NCBI GenBank assembly: GCA_020444475.1
Contig: JAHLKV010000001.1
Location: 620,001-684,000, forward strand
Length of the DNA stretch: 64,000 bases
Direction: 5' to 3'
From: a bacterium
GTDB taxonomy: Bacteria > Zixibacteria > MSB-5A5 > GN15 > FEB-12
The notes beneath the pieces are model-generated. The model made no database searches. It had not been told where the DNA came from and worked only from the letters and a program-made list of their open reading frames with translations. Each line of letters begins with the position of its first letter. The stretch's first letter is position 1. Below are positions 27,301 through 34,858 of this stretch, piece by piece. The position numbers and the translations under genes were made by a program.

Positions 27301-27611
27301 TGGGGACCATCATCGGAACTCGCACCCTCGGCGCCGAGATATGGCTCTCATCAAGCAACTTCCTGGTAGACCGCGGCATCGCCACAGCGGCCGAGTCCGG
27401 CGTGTACGGACCCGAGGGCGCCTGGTTGATCGAAGGGGTCGGAGTGATTCCCGATATCGAAGTCGACAACCTCCCCCATGCCACCTTCAACGGTAATGAT
27501 GCCCAGCTCAAACGAGCCATCGAGTATCTCAAGCAGAAGATCGAAGAGGAACCGGTTACCGTACCGCAACCGCCCCGCTATCCGAACAAGTCGTTCAAGA
27601 ACAACCGATAA
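24342..27611 (+). CDS. Secreted tricorn-type protease (S41 family)
   Basis: 1089 residues with a Sec signal peptide (LITACLLALLIPLTAASQ). Two N-terminal beta-propeller regions (~35-330 and ~330-640) carry repeated SPDGRFLAFS-like PD40 motifs. A PDZ domain lies at ~760-850, then an S41 peptidase core. All catalytic positions of tricorn can be matched: His748 in ELSSLHMYVYGGD, Ser973 in YTVSDGE, and Glu1031 in WLIEGVGVIPD. Tricorn is cytoplasmic in Thermoplasma, whereas this one should be periplasmic or exported. It degrades peptides, probably for nutrition or envelope turnover. It is monocistronic, with a terminator 18 nt downstream. Confidence 0.92.
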   Translation: MTRLITACLLALLIPLTAASQFNQQDTEPRSSDLGRLGYYRYPALHGNTLVFVAEGDLWRVSADGGQARRLTSHPGLEYRPAISPDGRFLAFSGNYEGSTEVYYMPIDGGLPQRLTFNGDGSYVDGWTPDGKVLFTTAAFATLPEMELATVELKSARMERVPLAQAFEGSYGDDGSLFFTRFPPNGSHTKRYRGGKAQSIWRFAKGDDEAVNMTRDFDGTNRTPMCFNGRLYFVSDRDGMKNIWSMAQAGGELKQHTFHTDFDIKGASLSEGRIAYQLGADLHIYDIKANTDKKLRISLLSDFDQRREQWVDKPMDYVTAAGPSPDGDRVVFTARGQLFVAPVNKGRLVRVTHHDNVRFRDARFMPDGKTLLALSDSSGEVEFWTLPANGVGVQTQLTDNKSVLKFEGFPSPDGKHIAYTDKDNKVWVYSLENKQHALVDSSPRWSPSAPSWSPDSKWIAYTREAGAILWRAYIYNVETKKNIPVTSGRYDDDRPVWSPDGKWLYLISYRNESPVTTHPWQTRQPFPYLDNQTELFAIPLVDGLLSPFEPATEVTAEDTTAEKNDSTVTVTVDPDGIIERIVKVPVPAGNYGSLSINGSHLFWLSWESDNRSNRSLKALAIGSDDPEVKNLMDGVSSYELSADGKKLMVRKGNDTYVIDASSTAPSDLSKSQVNITGWTFSFDPRREWRQMFIDAWRLERDYFYDKNMHGVNWQKMRTKYLPLVDRVTDRYELSDILGEMISELSSLHMYVYGGDMRSGEDNIAAASLGALLSRDDKAGGYLVDYIYRTDPDLPSDRAPFDLPTVDINEGDVITQVNGVSTLSVTGIELLLREQVGKQVLLTVKPKNGDLRQVIVQPISTRAADDLRYRDWEYTRRLQVEKESDNEIGYVHLRAMGSNDYAQWAREFFPIIEKEGLIIDARHNNGGNIDSWILTSLLRHPWLYWVGRVGEPYPNMQGSFNGHIAILCNQYTVSDGEMLTEGIRRLGLGTIIGTRTLGAEIWLSSSNFLVDRGIATAAESGVYGPEGAWLIEGVGVIPDIEVDNLPHATFNGNDAQLKRAIEYLKQKIEEEPVTVPQPPRYPNKSFKNNR

Positions 27612-27628
27612 CTCTCAATGACGCAAAG

Positions 27629-27665
27629 AAGCGGAGCCGCTCCACCGAGCGACTCCGCTTTCTCT
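27629..27665. terminator. Bidirectional terminator after tricorn-type protease
   Basis: A 14-bp stem with one mismatch (AAGCGGAGCCGCTC / GAGCGACTCCGCTT, 27629-27642 and 27647-27660) is followed by a T-rich tract and preceded by A residues. It lies between convergent genes. Confidence 0.8.
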
Positions 27666-27688
27666 ATCTCGACAACTTGTAGTTGAAA

Positions 27689-28375
27689 TCAGAGGCTGTA
27701 GCTGAATCCGAACATCACCTGGAACTCAAGCTCCGGCTGATCAACCGCCTTGTCGGCGTCATCGAACGTGTAGTCGTTACGGGGGTTGATATCCTCTCCG
27801 TCCGGGCTATACGATGTATCATGCCCGGTGAGCGTGCTCTCGAAAAAGTAGTCCGCGCCCACCGTAAGCACCAGATCGACTCGCGGCGTCATCCGAAAGT
27901 AGCTCTGCACGCCACCACCAAGACCCCACTGGTCGCTGCGGATATCGAAATCTTCATTGCCGCCCACAAACTTGAAGTTGCCCGTGAACTTCGCGTATCG
28001 CGGACCGGCGAAAACATATGCGCGATGAAGGTTCAGCATCTTCACCGGATACAACGCGTCAAACCGAAACTCCCAGACCCGCCCGCTCTTCTCGGGAAAC
28101 CCGTTGGTCGCGTCGTTAATGAAGATCTGTCGGGCTTCGAGAGCATTCCCCGGACCGGCCGTGCTGTAGCCGATCGTAAAACGCGCCGACAACGGGAAGT
28201 TGTCCGCAAAACTGGACACCATGCAATGCACCTGCCCCGTAAAACCATAGTGATAGCCAAGCGACACCCCCGCCGAAAACGCAGTATGCCGATCGACCTT
28301 GCCCTCCTGCTGGGCGGATACCCCCACCGCAAGCGCCAGCACCAGCCCCAATACCGCCAGAAAGCGTCTATACAT
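27689..28375 (-). CDS. Small outer-membrane beta-barrel protein
   Basis: 228 residues from the ATG at 28375, chosen because it opens into the signal peptide MYRRFLAVLGLVLALAVGVSAQ; an upstream GTG-type extension would place 22 polar residues in front. The mature chain has alternating hydrophobic strands with aromatic girdles (AFSAGVSLGYHYGF, LHRAYVFAGPRYAKFTGNF, DLVLTVGADYFFES) and ends in FQVMFGFSYSL, a terminal barrel strand. It fits the OmpA/OprF-type 8-strand barrel size. It stands alone between a terminator and a repeat cluster. Function unknown. Confidence 0.7.
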   Translation of the reverse strand: MYRRFLAVLGLVLALAVGVSAQQEGKVDRHTAFSAGVSLGYHYGFTGQVHCMVSSFADNFPLSARFTIGYSTAGPGNALEARQIFINDATNGFPEKSGRVWEFRFDALYPVKMLNLHRAYVFAGPRYAKFTGNFKFVGGNEDFDIRSDQWGLGGGVQSYFRMTPRVDLVLTVGADYFFESTLTGHDTSYSPDGEDINPRNDYTFDDADKAVDQPELEFQVMFGFSYSL

Positions 28376-28559
28376 GATACACTCCTCTATCGTTCTCCAT
28401 ATTGTCCCGCCAAGGTAAGAACCGGCCCAACCGAACCGCAACCGATATATTCCCCGGCCGTTATTGGATTAAATCGGCCATATTTTGGCCCAATCTGAGA
28501 GAAAAATGAGACCGCCAAATCCCCAATAGGATACCCCTCCCCGGACGGCGATTTCGAGG

Positions 28560-28780
28560 CAAACGTGCGTGATGTACGTCCTCGTGCACCACGCCACCCC
28601 GCGATCTCCCACAAACGAGCAGCCCACCCGTCCCCGGGTGGCGAAACATACGCAAACGTGCGTGGTGTACGTCCTCGCGCACCACGCCACCCCGCGATCT
28701 TCCACAGACGAGTAGCCCACCCGTCCCCGGGTGGGTTGGCGGAAAACACAAAAGTCAGGCTGAGCCTGTCGAATCCTGTC
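28560..28780. repeat. Intergenic palindromic repeat cluster
   Basis: Two copies of a ~93-nt composite unit lie in tandem, starting near 28564 and 28657. Each has a GTGCGTG.TGTACGTCCTCG...CACCACGC palindrome followed by a CAGCCCACCCGTCCCC GGGTGG-type palindrome. A TCAGGCTGAGCCTGTCGAA element follows near 28757. These are the same families seen at 19.8, 38.7, 41.3, 45.8, 54.5, 56.2 and 58 kb. Confidence 0.8.
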
Positions 28781-28817
28781 CGCGGCGGGTTGCATCTGTC
28801 CCGGACTCCCCCAAAAA

Positions 28818-29180
28818 CCAGCAGCCCGGCTGCTACATAGCAGCCGGGCCGGGGTTGCTGGCAAAACCGATGGCTCTGTGAGTAAAACTAACGGCTCTCC
28901 TACATCGACAGGACCATCGCTTATCTATTCACAAAGACGCCGTGAGGAGGCGTCGTCGGATTCCCTTCCAGGGCCACCTATTGTCTCGCACAGATGGCAC
29001 TTCCCAATCCTCGAGTCTTCACACTTCAGTATTGCGGTGAAGGACTGTCCTTCCCAGGACTCTCAAGGTCTGGAACAACCGGCCGGAGTCTACCGCACCG
29101 GCACTGACCGGGTCGTCTACCACCTCCTTAGAGAAACGGCAACAGAGTCGCACGAGGTGCGACTCTGCCCCGTTTGATTT
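28818..29180 (+). ncRNA. Structured intergenic segment, possible small RNA
   Basis: The segment has no coding signal that I trust but holds several strong hairpins. A perfect 11-bp stem, GCCCGGCTGCT / AGCAGCCGGGC, lies at 28824-28849, GACGCC/GGCGTC at ~28934-28952, and a perfect 11-bp stem CAGAGTCGCAC / GTGCGACTCTG at 29143-29167. The last is enclosed by AAACGG and CCGTTT and followed by a T-containing tract, so it may be a terminator. With no gene just upstream of it on the + strand, a transcribed RNA of ~200-300 nt is possible. I do not recognise 6S, tmRNA, RNase P or SRP RNA. Confidence 0.25.
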
Positions 29181-29296
29181 GACGTGAACAAACAAGTGTG
29201 ACCGACCGAGACATTGTTGTCACGACACTCTATGGAGCGACAAAGGGGCGGAAAAAATACATCGATTTGCCCGGATTGTTCACCCCCAAATGAAAA

Positions 29297-29318
29297 GGCC
29301 CGCCGGTCACGGCGGGCC
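29297..29318 (-). terminator. Rho-independent terminator of the sigma-CHAT-subtilase operon
   Basis: On the - strand an 8-bp stem GGCCCGCC / GGCGGGCC with a 6-nt loop is followed by TTTTCATTT. It lies 27 nt after the subtilase stop and closes the operon. Confidence 0.8.
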
Positions 29319-29344
29319 CAAAATAATCTCAGTTCTGTCGCGGA

Positions 29345-30772
29345 CTATTCCGTACACCGCCCGGGGCGCTGGCCACCGTGGAACAGATAGTCCGACAGAA
29401 TCTCCACATCTCGCTCGTCGATCTCACCATCGCAGTCCAGATCTCCCTGCCGAACGCTGAACGGCCGCCCCTGACCGGGATTCACGTTGTAGACGTAGTT
29501 GCCGAGGATACGCAGGTCGGTTGCGTCCACCACCCCCGAAGCATCGAGATCCCCCTTCGCAGCATCGGCCACTGCGGAAAACGCATCCAGAACACCCCAG
29601 CCGTAGTGAAGATCAGGAACCGAAAGCTCGCCCCACTTCAGGGTGGTCCGCGCCGTCAAACGCAGGTGTTTCTCAATGATCACCGAGGGCAACGGGCCGG
29701 TCCGCTGCAGCACGAGAGCGATCGACCCACTGACTATCGGAGCAGAGAACGAGGTACCACTCCACGTGCCCCAGTCGTACTCACCGACCAGCGCGCTGTA
29801 CACGTCGACACCCGGAGCAACTACATCGAGCGACGGGCCGAAACAGGAGAACTCCGCGACCACTTCCCGATCGTCAATCGCACCAACCGAAATGACCTCC
29901 GGAAACGCCGCCGGGAAAATCGGTTCATCGGTGCCGTAGTTGCCGGACGACGCGACCAGGACAATGCCCGCCGCCAGAGCCCGATCAACCATGCTTGCCA
30001 GAGCCGGATATGGCTCGCTCGTTCCGAAGCTCATGTTGATGACATCGACATCCATCTCAAGCGCCTTGCGGATCGCCTTGGCGGCATTGAATTCACTGCC
30101 AACACCATCGCCGTCGAACGCTCGAAGTGGGAGTATCTGACACTGCGGCGCCGCCAGTAGCACCAGTCCGGTCACAAAGGTACCGTGACCGAGCATCAAC
30201 CCATCCTCTTCGCTCGGGTCGGAATCCGCGTCCACAAAATCATGTCCGCTCAGAACGTTGCTCTCCCTCATCAGCGGATGCTCGAAACAGATGCCGTTGT
30301 CGATGACAGCCACCGTAATCCCAACACCGGTCGCCAATAGCTGGGCGGAATCAAGTCCGGTCTCATACACCCCCGGCTGTCCGTAGTACGTCGGAGGATT
30401 CGTTCCGAAACTAAAAATCGGTCTGTTCTGATCGGGAAATCCGATCGAAATCTGCTGCACCTCGGGAAGCTCGAACTGGTGGTTCGGCTGTGCAAACTCG
30501 ACGTGCGGATTTTTGGTCAGCATCTTGACGATGCCGGCCACCGGACGACTGCAGTCAAACTGAATGAGATACGTCCGTTCGTCCGGGATACTGTCGCTGA
30601 TAATTATGCCCGGCTGGTTGAGAACGCTTTTCGAAGCACTCCCACTCGTAATCTTGACAATCGCTTCGCCCGGAATCGCTGTTGCGGTCGCTGTGGCGCT
30701 GCCCGATGACACCAAAAATAGAAGCAGCAGGAGACCAAGAATGGCGCTGCGAAGCGGCGCGGAAGAAGTCAT
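29345..30772 (-). CDS. Secreted subtilisin-like (S8) protease with dockerin-like tail
   Basis: 475 residues. The signal peptide (AILGLLLLLFLVSSGSATA) is followed by a ~100-residue propeptide-like region and the S8 catalytic domain. The triad is complete: Asp158 in AVIDNG, His196 in GHGTFVTG, Ser341 in GTSFSAP. Residues ~405-470 hold two calcium-loop repeats of dockerin type (GDLDASGVVDATDLRILGNY and GDLDCDGEIDERDVEILSDY). Dockerins pair with cohesins to dock enzymes at surfaces. The gene begins 24 nt after the CHAT protease gene, with GAGGG before the ATG, and is the last of four genes headed by a sigma factor. A proteolytic cascade or an exported effector protease is a reasonable inference. 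Confidence 0.9.
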   Translation of the reverse strand: MTSSAPLRSAILGLLLLLFLVSSGSATATATAIPGEAIVKITSGSASKSVLNQPGIIISDSIPDERTYLIQFDCSRPVAGIVKMLTKNPHVEFAQPNHQFELPEVQQISIGFPDQNRPIFSFGTNPPTYYGQPGVYETGLDSAQLLATGVGITVAVIDNGICFEHPLMRESNVLSGHDFVDADSDPSEEDGLMLGHGTFVTGLVLLAAPQCQILPLRAFDGDGVGSEFNAAKAIRKALEMDVDVINMSFGTSEPYPALASMVDRALAAGIVLVASSGNYGTDEPIFPAAFPEVISVGAIDDREVVAEFSCFGPSLDVVAPGVDVYSALVGEYDWGTWSGTSFSAPIVSGSIALVLQRTGPLPSVIIEKHLRLTARTTLKWGELSVPDLHYGWGVLDAFSAVADAAKGDLDASGVVDATDLRILGNYVYNVNPGQGRPFSVRQGDLDCDGEIDERDVEILSDYLFHGGQRPGRCTE

Positions 30773-30796
30773 GTAACCCTCACTTGGCTCGGAGCC

Positions 30797-33559
30797 TCAC
30801 AACCCGAGCAACACAAAGGAACCCCAGTAAGCGGCCGCCGGTGCTAAGGCCCGAAGTTTCTCGACGGCCGCGATGTAAGCACGCGGTACGGTTTCCCCCC
30901 GTCTCAGCAACCCGTAAAACTCAACCATGAACGTTCTGGTCAGACTATCGGCAACCGGCCACAATGAGGCCAGTACATACCGACTGCCCGCCTGGTAAAA
31001 CGCCTTGGCGAGACTAAACGAGTTACCGTAATTTAACCCGGGAGCCGCTGTTTGGCAACCAGAAAGCGTTGTCAGCTTGGCTGTTATGCCCGTTCCGAAT
31101 AAATCGAACGGGAAAAACGGACCATCAGACATCAACATCCGGCTAAACAACGGATTCTCCGACGACCGCGATGCATGCGTTGCAATATGGACAACTCCAT
31201 CCGTTTCAACCAGTTCACGTCGAAGCGCGGCACAGGTCGCCGCCTCCCCCGAAAACAACTCCGCCGAAACGAACAACGATGCTATCTCGCGACTCTCGAA
31301 GTCCACCGACGGCAACGTCGGCGAAGGCACCGAGAAAATCGCGTGTCTACGGCACTCCCAGTCAACCGGCTCGGCCTCCCGGGACCATATCTGCCCCGGA
31401 TCGACTATCATCCGAAGGTCGTACCGGCTGCTCAACGGCGAATCGGCTCGGCCAATCGCCCCAAACGGAATCTCCGCAAACAACCCATCGGCGAGGATGA
31501 TCAACCGGTCGCTCCGAATCATCCCCTCCAGAGGCACTATCAAACGCTTGTAGAACTCTTCCAACAAGTCGTCAACCGCATCCGTCGACCGGCTCGCTCC
31601 CACCTCCCGGGATCGCACCGCCGACTCGAACAGGAAGTGCAACTTGCGGATGTCGGCCCGAAGCTTATCCCCATCGATAGTCAGGCCGACAAACTCGACT
31701 CCCCGATTATCAACCAGAAACGCACCGACCGACCCGTCCCATTCAACGAAATTGACAACCGTTTCACCCGGCAGCAATGACCTCCTGAGATCGGGCTCGC
31801 TCCGTCGAACGGCGCCCCGCTTCCGCAATACATCCACCACCGATGCCCGCGCTTTCTGCTCCAGCGCCCACAACTGCTGCTCGTCCCGGCGCACCTGCGT
31901 CATCGTCGAACCGAGACGCTGCCCGGCCCGCGGGAAACGCTGGTATTGCTGCAGCGACAATCGCAACTGCTCAATCCTGGCCGTCAACTCCGGAGGAACT
32001 TCATCGCGAAGCCGCTTCTCACTTATCGATGGCCGGTTAATGAGCGACAAAGCGCCCAGATTGCGCACGAAGGCATCATCGGTCTCATTCAATGCAAGCA
32101 GGCTGTGCACCATGCGATTGTAGGTGTCGAGCTTGTCAATGACGAAAAAGTGTCGGATGTCATCGTAGTGCAGACGAGCCGCCATCTTCTCCACCGCTTC
32201 CACCGCCGGCTTGAGATGATACAGCGCCTCCGCAAAATCTCCCCGCTCATAATGGAATCGCCCCAGCATCTCCCGAACACTATACTCCTGGAACTGCGTC
32301 AGCGACATATCCAGAAGGCGCTTCGCCGCCTGCGGTGGACGGCTGTGACGGCCGGATCTGAGATTCGCCGCCAGGTGGGCGATATCAGCATCAACCGCCC
32401 GCCGTTCATCCTTGCTGCGGGAAAAAAGCTTCCGTGCCGACTGGGACTCCCGAGCAGCGTCAGCGAATCTCCCCCGGGCCATCAACAGCCGACCACGTGC
32501 GGAATGAACCATTCCCAGCCACAGGTCGTTGCCTTCAGCTTCAAAAATCCTCTCCGCCCGCCGCAGCGAACGACCGGCCTCAACCACGTCGCCCAGCGAT
32601 AGCTGGCCAACCGCGGCAAAAAAGTGCGCCTTCCCCTCTTCGTACACCATGCCCAGCGAACGGAACAACCCTACCACCTCATCGGCCAGCGATACCGCCG
32701 AGCCGAACTGGTTGAGCTGCAGATTCAACTCCGCAAGATCGAGTTTCGTCACCGCCGCCGACCGCCTGTCTCCCACCTGCTCGAACCTGTCCAGCACCTG
32801 TTCGAACAACGTCAGCGCGTCGGTATACCGACCATCAAGGAAATACAGATAAGCTATCGAGTAGTTACAGATCGTTTCCGGAATGGTGAGTTGATTCTCC
32901 CCGTAAATCGTTCCGGCGCTCTCGTACAACGCCTTCGCCTCATCTAGACGAAACAGGTTGGTGAGAATATTTGCCCGGTTGTAGTCAACAATCGCCAGCG
33001 GCACTCCGCCCGACTCGGCAAACCCCGCCCGCGCCCGATCGTAGTACCGAAGCGCCATGCGGTTGTTGTCCATCCGATGATACACATTCCCGACATTCAC
33101 CATCGTCTGAGCCGCATCCGACATCATGTCGTGCGTTTCAAAATACCGCACTGCCTTACGACCGGCGCCCAACGCGTCGGTGTACTTGCCGAGATACATG
33201 TACACCTCGGCCAGCACACGGTTCAGCCGCGCCACATTCACCGACTCGCGCTGCTTGCGATACAATGAAAGCGCGTCGAGATACTTTGGCAGGGCTTTCT
33301 TGTGCTGTCCGGAATAGTGAAAAACGCGCGCTTCCATTCCCAGCAAGCGCGGTTGGTAGGAGTCGGGCAGACAGGCGAACACCCGCCCCGCCCGCTCAAC
33401 ATACTGCCGGGCCTGTTTGAGATCCGTCCGAAGTACGGAGTTCAGACCGGCATCGAGGGCGTTCACCGCCGCAGCACTATCATTCGGAAAACGGGCGGCA
33501 AGTAACTCTTCAACAGCGGCCTTTGATCCCAGTGAGGATAACTCAGCCAGCGTAATCAT
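30797..33559 (-). CDS. TPR-CHAT caspase-like protease
   Basis: 920 residues. The first ~480 are tetratricopeptide repeats (YLGKYTDALGAGRKAVRYFE, DGRYTDALTLFEQVLDRFEQ and others). The C-terminal ~330 residues form a CHAT domain, a clan CD protease related to caspases and separase. The catalytic dyad is visible as His795 in VHIATHA and Cys835 in LSGCQTA, and the C-terminus YWGSFVLLGL is typical of the family. The start codon overlaps the upstream stop by four bases (ATGA), so it is coupled to the putative anti-sigma factor. TPR-CHAT proteins act in type III-E CRISPR and other triggered-protease systems. Its partner here is a sigma factor, which suggests that CHAT cleavage may free or destroy a regulator. 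Confidence 0.92.
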   Translation of the reverse strand: MITLAELSSLGSKAAVEELLAARFPNDSAAAVNALDAGLNSVLRTDLKQARQYVERAGRVFACLPDSYQPRLLGMEARVFHYSGQHKKALPKYLDALSLYRKQRESVNVARLNRVLAEVYMYLGKYTDALGAGRKAVRYFETHDMMSDAAQTMVNVGNVYHRMDNNRMALRYYDRARAGFAESGGVPLAIVDYNRANILTNLFRLDEAKALYESAGTIYGENQLTIPETICNYSIAYLYFLDGRYTDALTLFEQVLDRFEQVGDRRSAAVTKLDLAELNLQLNQFGSAVSLADEVVGLFRSLGMVYEEGKAHFFAAVGQLSLGDVVEAGRSLRRAERIFEAEGNDLWLGMVHSARGRLLMARGRFADAARESQSARKLFSRSKDERRAVDADIAHLAANLRSGRHSRPPQAAKRLLDMSLTQFQEYSVREMLGRFHYERGDFAEALYHLKPAVEAVEKMAARLHYDDIRHFFVIDKLDTYNRMVHSLLALNETDDAFVRNLGALSLINRPSISEKRLRDEVPPELTARIEQLRLSLQQYQRFPRAGQRLGSTMTQVRRDEQQLWALEQKARASVVDVLRKRGAVRRSEPDLRRSLLPGETVVNFVEWDGSVGAFLVDNRGVEFVGLTIDGDKLRADIRKLHFLFESAVRSREVGASRSTDAVDDLLEEFYKRLIVPLEGMIRSDRLIILADGLFAEIPFGAIGRADSPLSSRYDLRMIVDPGQIWSREAEPVDWECRRHAIFSVPSPTLPSVDFESREIASLFVSAELFSGEAATCAALRRELVETDGVVHIATHASRSSENPLFSRMLMSDGPFFPFDLFGTGITAKLTTLSGCQTAAPGLNYGNSFSLAKAFYQAGSRYVLASLWPVADSLTRTFMVEFYGLLRRGETVPRAYIAAVEKLRALAPAAAYWGSFVLLGL

Positions 33560-34143
33560 ATGTCAATCGTAATAAAGGCGATCTCGTCGCCACCACGAAC
33601 TACCGACAAACGGCAGTCCCCCCCGGAGACTCGTGCGAAACGGAAAAGATGGTGGCGATCCGCTGCAACCGACTGCGTCTTTCGCCCTTGCTTCACCACC
33701 ACGGAGAGAGCTTCCTCCGATGGCCGCCCGCTGATCTGCCCCACCATCTCATACGAATTCATCGTCAGCGGGTACAGCGCCAAACTCAACTCGGCCTCGT
33801 CGAGCTTGTACCGAAGCTCCCGGGTGTCAACCGCCGCCGGCCGTACCCCATCAGGGAGCGGCACCACCGAAGAATCAAACACCACTACTCCCCGACGGGA
33901 GTCCGGGTCTGCCTTCCGGCCCAGGAAGTCGCGAATGATGAGCGTCGAGAGTTTCCGGGCCGGATCGCCCAGTATGTCGTCGCGCGTGCCCACAGCCTGG
34001 TCCAACTCCACCACCAACGCGAGCAAGTCTCGCAGCTCGGAATCGGACTGCAAGGCACTATCGACAACCCGCCGCTCATCCGCTGCCAACGTCCCGCGAT
34101 GGTAGGCAAGCAACTGACGGATTTTGTCTTTATTGTTCTCCAT
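33556..34143 (-). CDS. Putative anti-sigma factor (no zinc motif)
   Basis: 195 residues from the ATG at 34143; an in-frame upstream extension of 10 codons is possible. Residues 1-55 (RQLLAYHRGTLAADERRVVD, then ALQSDSELRDLLALVVELDQ) have the helical layout of the anti-sigma N-terminal domain, in which the usual H-x3-C-x2-C zinc motif is absent. There is no TM segment. The C-terminal ~100 residues are predicted to be beta-rich (RGVVVFDSSVVPLPDG, LSVVRGGDEIAFITID) and I do not recognise them. It lies between the sigma factor (51 nt downstream of its stop) and the CHAT protease (overlap), exactly where a cognate anti-sigma factor would be. A cytoplasmic substrate of the CHAT protease is possible. 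Confidence 0.5.
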   Translation of the reverse strand: MENNKDKIRQLLAYHRGTLAADERRVVDSALQSDSELRDLLALVVELDQAVGTRDDILGDPARKLSTLIIRDFLGRKADPDSRRGVVVFDSSVVPLPDGVRPAAVDTRELRYKLDEAELSLALYPLTMNSYEMVGQISGRPSEEALSVVVKQGRKTQSVAADRHHLFRFARVSGGDCRLSVVRGGDEIAFITIDI

Positions 34144-34194
34144 AGCCTTACCACTATCGAGGAGTGACCTCACCGTTCGTTTGATACGTCGAAT

Positions 34195-34785
34195 TCATAA
34201 GTCCTTGTTATTGCGCTTCAACACCCGTTTGAGCTTGCCCAGCGCACGTGCCCTGGTCGGGCCGATCGACGCCACCGGGATCCCCAATCGGGTCGATATC
34301 TCCTGATAACTCGGCTCCGTAACGTCAAGAAACAGCGCTTTGACCAACTCGTACTCCCGCCGCGATAGACGACTCAGCGCCTCCATCAGAATCCGTGTCC
34401 GATCCGCCTCCTCTAACTGCTCGTCCTGACCGGTATCCTCATAGACGAGGTTCTCCTGCACCAGATCGGTCCCGGTCTCAACAAATATCCTCCCCCGCCG
34501 GATATGCGAATAGACTTCGTGACGAGTAATACTGGCAACATAGCCGAACAGCTTCTCAGACGATCGTAACTTCTCGAGATTCCCCAGCAGGAGATAGCAG
34601 ACCTGGCCGAAGATATCGAGACTTTCCTCCTGACTCAGATTCATCTTGCGACAAACCGACAGGATTACCGGCGTCACCAGGTCAACGAGCTCCTGCCACG
34701 CCTGCGGCTCATCCTCGCGACAGCGACTGATCAGATCGTTGAGAAACGTCCGCTGATCGGTATGCTTGCGGCCACCCTCTGCCAT
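34195..34785 (-). CDS. ECF-type sigma-70 family RNA polymerase sigma factor
   Basis: 196 residues. The ATG at 34785 lies two bases after GGAAGAG; a GTG one codon upstream is the alternative. Region 2 (residues ~25-95) contains AWQELVDLVTPVILSVCRKMN and FGYVASITRHEVYSHIRRGR, which fit the -10-binding helix. Region 4 (~130-190) is LSRREYELVKALFLDVTEPS, then YQEISTRLGIPVASIGPTRA, a helix-turn-helix with the RARALGKL end typical of ECF factors. It is the first gene of the operon with the putative anti-sigma factor, CHAT protease and subtilase, so it probably activates its own promoter in the ~70 nt upstream; I cannot identify the promoter. Confidence 0.88.
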   Translation of the reverse strand: MAEGGRKHTDQRTFLNDLISRCREDEPQAWQELVDLVTPVILSVCRKMNLSQEESLDIFGQVCYLLLGNLEKLRSSEKLFGYVASITRHEVYSHIRRGRIFVETGTDLVQENLVYEDTGQDEQLEEADRTRILMEALSRLSRREYELVKALFLDVTEPSYQEISTRLGIPVASIGPTRARALGKLKRVLKRNNKDL

Positions 34786-34858
34786 CACTCTCTTCCAGAC
34801 TTAATCTCTACTAACAATGTTCGGTGCCTCCCCCGAATTCGTGAACGACCCAACCCAA

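Noticed and set aside
28878-29177. 99-codon + strand frame in an intergenic region
   Set aside because: GTG-type start without ribosome site, composition unlike proteins, ends within a hairpin; treated as non-coding structured DNA.
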